NCBI RefSeq assembly: GCF_029968095.1
Contig: NZ_JASCIR010000040.1
Location: 1-39,155, forward strand
DNA from: Streptomyces solicavernae
GTDB taxonomy: Bacteria > Actinomycetota > Actinomycetes > Streptomycetales > Streptomycetaceae
Length of the DNA stretch: 39,155 nt
Direction: 5' to 3'
Numbering within the stretch: the first letter of the stretch is position 1; each line of letters begins with the position of its first letter. The notes under the pieces are model-generated. The model was not told where the DNA came from and did no database searches. It saw only the letters and a list, made by a program, of their open reading frames with translations. This document shows, one piece after another, positions 23,418 through 29,035 of the stretch. The translations under genes and the position numbers were made by a program.

Positions 23418-23750
23418 TCAGGGCTGGCGCGGGGCGAACCGGTGCATGGACCGGGCCAGCACGGGCTGGTGGAGTTCGATCGCGCGGCGGGCGAGGTGAT
23501 GCAGGTGCTGGTAGTGCTCGACGAGCTCGTGGACCGCGGCTGCGGCCCCCAGGTCACCGGAGCGCGCGTGGGCGAGGGCCAGACGCTCGGCATCGTCGAC
23601 CAGGCCGTCCAGCAGGGTCCGGCGGCGGCACAGGTAGTGCCAGCGCGGGCGCGGCTCGGCGGGCTCGGGAGTGGCGTCGACGCGGGCCAAACGGGCGGCG
23701 GTGTCGGCGAGTTCGAGCTGGATGTGCCGTATCAGGGGGCGGGCTGCCAC
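23418..23750 (-). CDS. Small helical protein, histidine-rich
   Basis: A 110-aa, Ala/Arg/His-rich, helical protein (LIRHIQLELADTAARLARV, DDAERLALAHARSGDLGA, HELVEHYQHLHHLARRAIELH). It may bind a metal through its histidine cluster, but no family is recognised. The GTG at 23750 has a GGAG site 7 nt upstream. It lies between the exonuclease and the NERD gene, same direction. Confidence 0.5.
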   Translation of the reverse strand: MAARPLIRHIQLELADTAARLARVDATPEPAEPRPRWHYLCRRRTLLDGLVDDAERLALAHARSGDLGAAAAVHELVEHYQHLHHLARRAIELHQPVLARSMHRFAPRQP

Positions 23751-23848
23751 CAGGAGGCTCCATTCACACAGGGACGGACGATGGAACGTGCGGGCCTCTG
23801 AGGGGCCCTTGAAGAGCGCCAGGGAGGCCTGGCGCTCAACAGGGGCCG

Positions 23849-24589
23849 TCAGCGGTCGCCGTAGGGCGGCAGGCCGGAGGTGGCCCTGACCGTGAGGGCC
23901 TCCAGGGACTGCGGGTCACGCTGGTGCGGGATCGCCGTGAGCAGGCTGCGCAGGTCGCGGGAGCTGACGACCGTCAGCCCGCTTGAGTGCTTCAGCTGGC
24001 CGTGCGGGACCTTGGCTCCGTCCACCGCGATCACGGCGCGGACTGGAACTCCCAGGACCTGCTGCGCTGCCTGTGCCTCGGCCAGGACGGTCGGAATGGC
24101 CTTCGGGTAGGCGGACTTGCCGAGGACGAACGTGTCCGCCTTCAGCGCGGCCTGACCGCCGCCGCGCGTCGACTTCGTATCGATGTACACCGCGCTCCGG
24201 CCGTCGGGGAGGAGCACCAGCGCGTCCAGGTTGGCGCGGGTGCGGGGGAGGGACCTGTCGAGTAGCACGGGCCAGCCGCGTCGCGCGAGGCGTTCGAGCC
24301 GCTCGCCTGTACGACGCTCCGCTCGCGCGCCGGCTGCCCACCGCTGCACGTCAGGGCCGGGGACGTAGAACCGCTTGAGGAGAACGTACGGGGCGGCCGC
24401 GGCCAGCAGCCATGCGGTGCCGGTCGGCAGGAGGGCATCGATGACCCCGGCTGCGAGGTACCAGAGGACAAGTGCCGGCACGATCCACCGGACGGCTCGG
24501 CGGTGCTGGAACCGCAGCTCCTCGCACCGGAGTTGGTCGGCTCGCCGCTGCGCAGAGCGCCCCGCCGTGCCGTACACGTTCCTGCTCAT
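23849..24589 (-). CDS. NERD-domain membrane-associated protein
   Basis: A 246-aa protein. Residues about 32-72 are two hydrophobic helices (WIVPALVLWYLAAGVIDALL and TAWLLAAAAPYVLL). Residues about 85-165 match the NERD nuclease-related domain: AERRTGERLERLARRGWPVLLD, then NLDALVLLPDG and VYIDTKSTRGG, giving D122, D137 and K139 as the D...D-x-K site. The active face would be cytosolic. AGGAGG precedes the ATG, which overlaps the ASCH gene stop (ATGA). NERD proteins are linked to DNA processing and to some defence contexts. Confidence 0.7.
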   Translation of the reverse strand: MSRNVYGTAGRSAQRRADQLRCEELRFQHRRAVRWIVPALVLWYLAAGVIDALLPTGTAWLLAAAAPYVLLKRFYVPGPDVQRWAAGARAERRTGERLERLARRGWPVLLDRSLPRTRANLDALVLLPDGRSAVYIDTKSTRGGGQAALKADTFVLGKSAYPKAIPTVLAEAQAAQQVLGVPVRAVIAVDGAKVPHGQLKHSSGLTVVSSRDLRSLLTAIPHQRDPQSLEALTVRATSGLPPYGDR

Positions 24590-25284
24590 CGCGTGGCCTC
24601 CTCGCTGGAGATCACGGCGTCCAGGAGCTCGGCGGTCGGCCGCCACAGGCTCTGCTTTCCGGACCAGTGCACGGGCGAGGGGAGCCGGCGGACGTTGCTG
24701 AGCTCCCAGTGCCAGACGAGGGAGTCGGCGGTGCCGGGCTCGCCCCAGGGGCGGCAGCAGACGTCGCCCTGCTCGGTGTAGCGGGCGCGGTGGCAGCCAG
24801 CAACCCGGGCGGTTCCGATGACGGCCTGGAGCGGCAGTGGCAGCTCGGGGTCCATCCGCCTGACCTGGCGCACCAACGTCGGGCCAGCGGTCAGCTTGGC
24901 GGCGTGGACCAGGAGCAGGCCGCGGTAGTGGATCCGGGTGGAGCGGTTCTCGCAGTGCTTGCCGAGGTGAGTGATCGCGCCCGCCCATGGCTGGCGGATC
25001 GTCAGGGCCCGTACGGAGAGGAGTGCTTCTTCGACAGCAGCGACGAGCTTGTCGACGCCGAGCTGCTCGATGAACTCGCGGGAGTTCGTACGACGGGCGA
25101 GGGCGGTCTCGGGAAAGCGGCCCGCCTCCCAGGCGAGCAGCGGCTGCGGGCGGCGGTGGGTGAGTAGGTCCTCGGCGATGACCGCCGCGGCCTCCTGCAC
25201 GGTGGGAGAGGGGGTCAGGGAGAGGGGGCTGGCGGCGACGTGGTCGGCCAACTCGGAGTGCGTGAGTCGGGCAGTGGTGTGCAC
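24586..25284 (-). CDS. ASCH-domain protein
   Basis: A 232-aa protein. Residues about 91-225 match the ASCH (ASC-1 homology) domain: VRALTIRQPWAGAITHLGKH, CENRSTRI and RGLLLVHAAK near the start. This beta-barrel fold is related to PUA and binds RNA or modified nucleotides. The N-terminal 85 residues are helical and of unknown function. The GTG at 25284 has GGAGG at the right distance. A CTGCCCAACA element is 49 bp upstream. The ATGA overlap couples it to the NERD gene. Confidence 0.72.
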   Translation of the reverse strand: MHTTARLTHSELADHVAASPLSLTPSPTVQEAAAVIAEDLLTHRRPQPLLAWEAGRFPETALARRTNSREFIEQLGVDKLVAAVEEALLSVRALTIRQPWAGAITHLGKHCENRSTRIHYRGLLLVHAAKLTAGPTLVRQVRRMDPELPLPLQAVIGTARVAGCHRARYTEQGDVCCRPWGEPGTADSLVWHWELSNVRRLPSPVHWSGKQSLWRPTAELLDAVISSEEATR

Positions 25285-25333
25285 GGCGGTGTCCTCCGTG
25301 AGAGGGGGATGGACCCGGCCGAGGCGCGGTGTT

Positions 25334-25346
25334 GTTGGGCAGACAC
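25334..25346 (-). promoter_or_regulatory. CTGCCCAACA upstream element, ASCH operon
   Basis: GTTGGGCAGACAC sits between a strong terminator (25387-25414) and the ASCH start codon. Its placement suggests the promoter or leader of the operon. Confidence 0.5.
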
Positions 25347-25386
25347 GCCTCGGCCGGGAGTCGGTGCGCGCGACGGCGCGCGGGGA

Positions 25387-25414
25387 CTGCTGCACGCACC
25401 CGTGCGTGCAGCAG
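25387..25414 (-). terminator. Strong hairpin terminator
   Basis: CTGCTGCACGCAC and GTGCGTGCAGCAG form a perfect 13-bp stem with a 2-nt loop, 11 bp beyond the stop of the 33-codon reading frame at 25425. No T-run follows. Confidence 0.7.
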
Positions 25415-25424
25415 CGACCTCGGA

Positions 25425-25526
25425 TCAGGCGTGCGGGACGGACGCCCAGAGTTCGGTGCGCGCGGCACCGATGTGCTCGCCGCGCAGGCGCTCCAGGACT
25501 TCGGCCTGCGGTGCGGCGGGGGTCAC
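25425..25526 (-). CDS. Very short coupled ORF, 33 aa
   Basis: The frame starts GTG at 25526, overlapping the previous stop by GTGA, and encodes VTPAAPQAEVLERLRGEH and a 15-residue tail ending in PHA. Codon third positions are G/C-rich, and it ends 11 bp before a strong terminator. The protein has a likely amphipathic helix (AEVLERLRGEHI). It is too short for family assignment. The coupling supports translation. Confidence 0.45.
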   Translation of the reverse strand: MTPAAPQAEVLERLRGEHIGAARTELWASVPHA

Positions 25527-26107
25527 TGCTTCACCGCCTGGGCGCCGAGCTCGGCCAGGACCTGGCAGCCGACGAGCTCGGCGTACAGGTGCCACTGCTC
25601 GGCGCTCGTGGCCCAGGGCTCACGGCCGTACGGCTGCGCTCCTCGGTCGATGCGCAGGTGCGCGTCGCAGGCGGAGCGGTAGGCCGAACGCAGGTCCTCC
25701 GGGGCGGACTTCGACGGCGCAGGCGCGGCCTGGTCGTAGGCGACGTACGCGAGCTCGGGTCGCCGATGCTGCTGAAGGTCGGCGAAGGTGCTGGCGACGC
25801 CGTAGGCGTAGGCGTACGCCGCGCGGTGCCACACACGGGACAGCGACAGGGCTGTGCCTGCATGGCTGAAGGCGATCTCGTTCAGCACGGTCGCGTACTG
25901 ACGTCGGATGTAGCCGTCGTAGACGACGGTCGCGGCCAGCGGTCCTTCGGCGGACTTCTCGGCGGCGGCCGCGTCGGCACGCAGCGTTTCGGCGGCGGCG
26001 TCCGCGCCCTGGTAGGCGGTGCGTGCCCGCTCGGCGGACTCGCGCAGACCGTTGATGCTGGCCGACAGCGACTGCGGCCAGGCAGACGGGGTGAGCGTCG
26101 GGTTCAT
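25523..26107 (-). CDS. Unknown helical protein, 194 aa
   Basis: A soluble helical protein starting MNPTLTPSAWPQSLSASING. It has a long Ala-rich helix with coiled-coil character (about residues 20-60, RESAERARTAYQGADAAAET) and a Tyr-rich stretch (about 85-130, AAYAYAYGVASTFADLQQH). I do not recognise it. AGGGAGCAC precedes the ATG at 26107, and a CTGCCCAACA element lies 14 bp further upstream. Confidence 0.5.
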   Translation of the reverse strand: MNPTLTPSAWPQSLSASINGLRESAERARTAYQGADAAAETLRADAAAAEKSAEGPLAATVVYDGYIRRQYATVLNEIAFSHAGTALSLSRVWHRAAYAYAYGVASTFADLQQHRRPELAYVAYDQAAPAPSKSAPEDLRSAYRSACDAHLRIDRGAQPYGREPWATSAEQWHLYAELVGCQVLAELGAQAVKQ

Positions 26108-26120
26108 GAGTGCTCCCTGA

Positions 26121-26130
26121 TGTTGGGCAG
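26121..26130 (-). promoter_or_regulatory. CTGCCCAACA upstream element
   Basis: TGTTGGGCAG lies 14 bp before the ATG at 26107, closer than at most other sites. On the minus strand it precedes the ribosome-binding site directly, so it could be part of a leader rather than a promoter. Confidence 0.45.
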
Positions 26131-26210
26131 GGTGTGCGGTCAAGGTGGCTGCCGACCGGCCGGCCGCTGGTGAGGCGGACGGGGTGTACCCGGGCGGTAC
26201 CCGCGAAGCG

Positions 26211-26606
26211 TCAGGTCTTCTTGAGCATGCTGTTCACGAGGGCGCCGCTGACGCTGAGCAGCGTGCCGACGTCCCGCTGGGAGACGCCCTTGGAGACGAG
26301 GGTGTTGGCGAGCGGCGCCGCCGCCTGGCGAGCCCTGGAGTTGAGATCGTCGGCCTGGCGGCGCAGCTCACGTGCCTCGGCGAGCCGCTCGTCGAGCTTC
26401 TTGTTGCCGGTGGTGATGTCCGACTCGATGGCCACGTCGTCCTCGGAGATCCCCGCAGCCGCCGAGATCTTGCGGCGAAGGCGGGTCTCCAGGGACGACA
26501 GCGACCGGTGGGAGTCGGTGACCTCGGGCAGCTCCTTGACGCTGCCCTGCCACAGTCCGCCCGCGGAGAGCACGACGTGCACGTGGTAGCTGCGCGAGGT
26601 TGTCAT
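26211..26606 (-). CDS. HicB-like protein with C-terminal HTH
   Basis: A 131-aa protein. The start YHVHVVLSAGGLWQGSVKELPEVTDSHRSLSSLETRL resembles the partial RNase-H-like fold of HicB antitoxins. The C-terminus LANTLVSKGVSQRDVGTLLSVSGALVNSMLKK reads as a helix-turn-helix. No HicA toxin is adjacent. In streptomycetes such proteins may act as standalone regulators. AAGGACC precedes the ATG at 26606. It is the second gene of the operon driven by P3, and a candidate to act on the operator shared by P1-P3. Confidence 0.6.
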   Translation of the reverse strand: MTTSRSYHVHVVLSAGGLWQGSVKELPEVTDSHRSLSSLETRLRRKISAAAGISEDDVAIESDITTGNKKLDERLAEARELRRQADDLNSRARQAAAPLANTLVSKGVSQRDVGTLLSVSGALVNSMLKKT

Positions 26607-26615
26607 GATGGGTCC

Positions 26616-26834
26616 TTAGTTGAGTACGCCGACGGCGATGGTCAGCGCGAGCAGATCGTCGTCCTCGGCGCCGGGGTCGGCGACGGCGCGACGCACGCTG
26701 TCGGTGACCGGCGGCAGGATCTCGGACGCGATCCGCAGCACGGACGGCTCGGTCGGAGCTACGGAGAGCTCAGCGAGGATCCGAGAGGCGTCGAGCGCGG
26801 CCTGCTCATCGATGGGGGTCAGGGTGATGGACAA
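26616..26834 (-). CDS. Small acidic protein with TTG start
   Basis: A 72-aa protein starting MSITLTPIDEQAALDASRIL, predicted helical. It ends TAA, rare in this window. The start is TTG at 26834 with GGAGG 9 nt upstream. It is the first gene after promoter P3 and lies 9 bp before the HicB-like gene. Function unknown. Confidence 0.5.
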   Translation of the reverse strand: MSITLTPIDEQAALDASRILAELSVAPTEPSVLRIASEILPPVTDSVRRAVADPGAEDDDLLALTIAVGVLN

Positions 26835-26932
26835 TGGTCGTACCTCCGCTGTGAGGTGAGGGGCACGGCAGCCGCTACCAACGAGAGCCGTGCCCCTCGG
26901 GCGTTTCCGGGTCGTGCGATCCCGACCACTCC

Positions 26933-26961
26933 ATACTGTTCAGCCGCTGAACGCTTGTCAA
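26933..26961 (-). promoter_or_regulatory. Promoter with embedded operator, P3
   Basis: On the minus strand TTGACA (26956-26961) and CAGTAT (26933-26938) are 17 bp apart, with GTTCAGCGGCTGAAC in the spacer 3 bp after the -35 box. The region after the -10 box (ATGGAGTGG) matches P2. It drives the TTG-start gene and the HicB-like gene. Confidence 0.72.
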
Positions 26962-27011
26962 GCAGTTCGGGGTTCGTGTTGAGGTTGTTCAGCACACCCT
27001 GCTCAACGACT

Positions 27012-27045
27012 GTGGGGAGGACCGGACTTGGCCGGCCCTCCCCAC
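27012..27045 (-). terminator. Terminator after the small-gene cluster
   Basis: GTGGGGAGG and CCTCCCCAC form a 9-bp stem with an internal CCGG/CCGG pair, 2 bp beyond the stop at 27048. It ends the T4SS operon's small 3' genes. Confidence 0.75.
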
Positions 27046-27047
27046 TT

Positions 27048-27239
27048 TCATTCCGTGTCGCTCAGCCACAACGGCGGTGGCTGTTGGAGCAGCTGCACGA
27101 CGGCCGTGATGTCGTCCGGGCCGTACTCCCGCAGGAGCTCCACGAGCAGCGCATCGCCCGCCCGCGTCATCCGCGGGCGGAACTCGTCCGCGTGAGGGGC
27201 GAGTCGTTCCCGGAGCCGGGCTTGCTCGATGGCTCCCAT
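27048..27239 (-). CDS. Small protein, 63 aa
   Basis: A short acidic protein starting MGAIEQARLRERLAPHADEF, with ALLVELLREYGPDDITAVVQLLQQ, predicted helical. GGCGGAGG precedes the ATG, which overlaps the previous stop (TGATG). It is the last gene of the minus-strand T4SS operon. Function unknown. Confidence 0.5.
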   Translation of the reverse strand: MGAIEQARLRERLAPHADEFRPRMTRAGDALLVELLREYGPDDITAVVQLLQQPPPLWLSDTE

Positions 27240-27466
27240 CAGCCCTCCGCCTCGCTGGCTGAACTCAGGATGTCCCCAAAGCCGGCCTCCACGTCCAGTG
27301 CCCCGTCGAGGGCGGCGTCGCGGTTCATCGTCCGCCCCCACTGTCGGCGCGCAGCGCGGGCTCGGGGTTCCGGCCGCGCAGGCGGGTGCGCCCGCGGTTG
27401 TAGTGCATGCACCGGGTCGGGCGCCGGGAGCAGGACGAGTTCGAGCGTCGTGGTGTCGTTGCTCAT
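27239..27466 (-). CDS. Small protein, 75 aa, possible internal restart
   Basis: The frame starts MSNDTTTLELVLLPAPDPVH with AGAGGAG upstream. Codon third positions are good for the first 18 codons and poor afterwards. A second ATG in the same frame at 27328 (MNRDAALDGALDVEAGFGD) has its own GGGGGCGG site. Another frame (27325-27408) has better codon usage in the middle. The region may hold two or three short genes rather than one. I cannot name a family. Confidence 0.4.
   Translation of the reverse strand: MSNDTTTLELVLLPAPDPVHALQPRAHPPARPEPRARAARRQWGRTMNRDAALDGALDVEAGFGDILSSASEAEG
27325..27408 (-). CDS. Alternative-frame micro-ORF, 27 aa
   Basis: The frame from 27408 encodes MHYNRGRTRLRGRNPEPALR followed by ADSGGGR. 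Nearly every codon ends in G or C, unlike the overlapping frame. Its stop overlaps the internal ATG at 27328 (ATGA), a coupling seen throughout the window. No good ribosome-binding site precedes it. It could be a real micro-gene or the second half of a programmed or mutational frameshift. Confidence 0.3.
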   Translation of the reverse strand: MHYNRGRTRLRGRNPEPALRADSGGGR

Positions 27467-27479
27467 GGCGGTGCTCCTC

Positions 27480-28490
27480 TCAGACCTGCGCGGGGATCTC
27501 GGTGAGCTGGGACTGCGGGATGCGGCCGAACGTCATCTCCTCGGCGGCCGGGTCGTACTTGCGCACCCGGACGTCGAGGCCGGTGCGCGGCGCCTCCAGG
27601 GCGAGGCCTGGTTTCACGACGATCAGCACGTGCTCAGGACCGCCCGCAGCCATCCGCGTGAAGATCAAGTCACCCGATTTCTCCTGCCCTTGAGGGATCG
27701 GGACGGCAACCTTGTGCATCTGCTGGCTCGTGCGGACCTTCAGCTGGTAGCCCTCCTGTCGCCAGGCCCACACGATCAGGCCTGAGCAGTCGAAGCCGTC
27801 GGGGCCGGTGCCGCCCCAGACGTACGGCTTGCCGATCTGCGTCATCGCCCGGGAGACGTATCCGCGGGTCTGGGCGCTGGCCGGCGTGGTCGTCGGGGTG
27901 CACCCGGAGGAGGAGTTGATCTGCTGCACGGACGTGCCGGTCGACTCGGCGTGCGCGGACGCCACGATCTGGCTGGCCGCCTGCTCGTGCTTGGCGTACG
28001 CGGTCGGGAAAGCGGACCGCTGCACGGCCTGCGCGGCGTCCGTTATCGGCATCGACTCCCAGCCATGGACCTTCTGCAGGCCGTTGTAGAACTTCCGCGC
28101 TGAGTACTGGGGGTCGGTGACCTGCTCCGGCGTGCCCCAGCCCATGCTCGGGCGCTGCTGGAACAGGCCGAGCGAGTCACGGTCGCCGTAGTCGATGTTC
28201 TTGAGCCCCGACTCCTGCATGGCGGTGGCGATCGCGACGACCTGGCCCCGCTGGGAGATCCCCATCGATGCCCCGACCGAGATGATCGTCTCGGCGTTCT
28301 GCTTCATGTCGCTGGTCATTTGGAACAGCTTCAGGCCCTTGCCGAGCTTGTACTTCAGGGCGGCACACGCCACACCCTTGAGGTCCATGCCCTGCAGCGG
28401 GGCGGTAACGGTGTTCACCACGGCGTACGCGGCCATGAGGCAGCCGGCGACGGCCATGGCGCCGAGCATCAGGAGCCTTCTCATCGTCAT
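27480..28490 (-). CDS. Lytic transglycosylase-like / NlpC-P60 cell-wall hydrolase of the T4SS
   Basis: A 336-aa secreted or membrane-anchored protein. Residues 4-28 are a hydrophobic segment. Residues about 70-190 carry a transglycosylase-type core with AMQESGLKNIDYGDRDSLGL (E93 likely catalytic) and FQQRPSMGWGTPEQVTDP. Residues about 205-336 are NlpC/P60 with DGFDCSGLIVWAW (C235 likely nucleophile) and a later GGPEHVLIVV histidine. Two-domain hydrolases of this kind open peptidoglycan for conjugative machines in Gram-positives and are VirB1-like in role. The ATG overlaps the previous stop (ATGA). It is the last large gene of the T4SS operon. Confidence 0.8.
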   Translation of the reverse strand: MTMRRLLMLGAMAVAGCLMAAYAVVNTVTAPLQGMDLKGVACAALKYKLGKGLKLFQMTSDMKQNAETIISVGASMGISQRGQVVAIATAMQESGLKNIDYGDRDSLGLFQQRPSMGWGTPEQVTDPQYSARKFYNGLQKVHGWESMPITDAAQAVQRSAFPTAYAKHEQAASQIVASAHAESTGTSVQQINSSSGCTPTTTPASAQTRGYVSRAMTQIGKPYVWGGTGPDGFDCSGLIVWAWRQEGYQLKVRTSQQMHKVAVPIPQGQEKSGDLIFTRMAAGGPEHVLIVVKPGLALEAPRTGLDVRVRKYDPAAEEMTFGRIPQSQLTEIPAQV

Positions 28491-29035
28491 TCCACCGCCT
28501 GTGCGCCGGGCTGGAAGTCCGCGACCTTCCAGCTGTCCTTGCCTGCCTGGACTATGACCACGGACACCATGCCGCCGTCGGTCTCAACGGCGACCTCGGT
28601 GCGGCCGACGCCTCCGGTGTCGGTCAGCCGGGACTTCCCGGTCACCTTCGTCGCGGGGACGTTGCGGTGGTCGACCGTGGACAGCCGCTTCGCGAGATCG
28701 TCAGTGGCGTACGGAGCCACACCCGCGTACCAGGCCTTCCACGACTCCTCCTCGGGGCGCGCCCAGGCGGTGACGAACTGCCGCGCCGTGTCGATGGCCG
28801 CTCCGTAGTCCGGCGTCGGGGTCCGCGTCGGCTCAGCGGACGGCGAACTCGGCCTGGGAACAGGGGAGTTGGACACCCCGGGGGCGGGGACGCCCTGCGG
28901 GCGCCCCCCTTCCTCGGAGCTGAGGTTGAGCAGGACAGCCACTCCGACGATGAGCACGGCCAGGATCACGAGGGTGCCGACCAGCCTCTTCGGGCTGTAG
29001 AGCGGCCACTGCCACAGCGGCGTTCCGGTACCCAT
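28487..29035 (-). CDS. VirB8/TcpC-like T4SS membrane protein
   Basis: A 182-aa bitopic protein. Residues about 16-38 (RLVGTLVILAVLIVGVAVLL) span the membrane. A Pro/Ser-rich linker follows, then an NTF2-like periplasmic-type domain (about 75-180: AIDTARQFVTAWARPEEESW, KRLSTVDHRNVPATKV, VVIVQAGKDSWKVADFQPG). The architecture matches VirB8 and TcpC scaffolding components. It overlaps both neighbours by ATGA. The family call rests on architecture and context. Confidence 0.65.
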   Translation of the reverse strand: MGTGTPLWQWPLYSPKRLVGTLVILAVLIVGVAVLLNLSSEEGGRPQGVPAPGVSNSPVPRPSSPSAEPTRTPTPDYGAAIDTARQFVTAWARPEEESWKAWYAGVAPYATDDLAKRLSTVDHRNVPATKVTGKSRLTDTGGVGRTEVAVETDGGMVSVVIVQAGKDSWKVADFQPGAQAVE

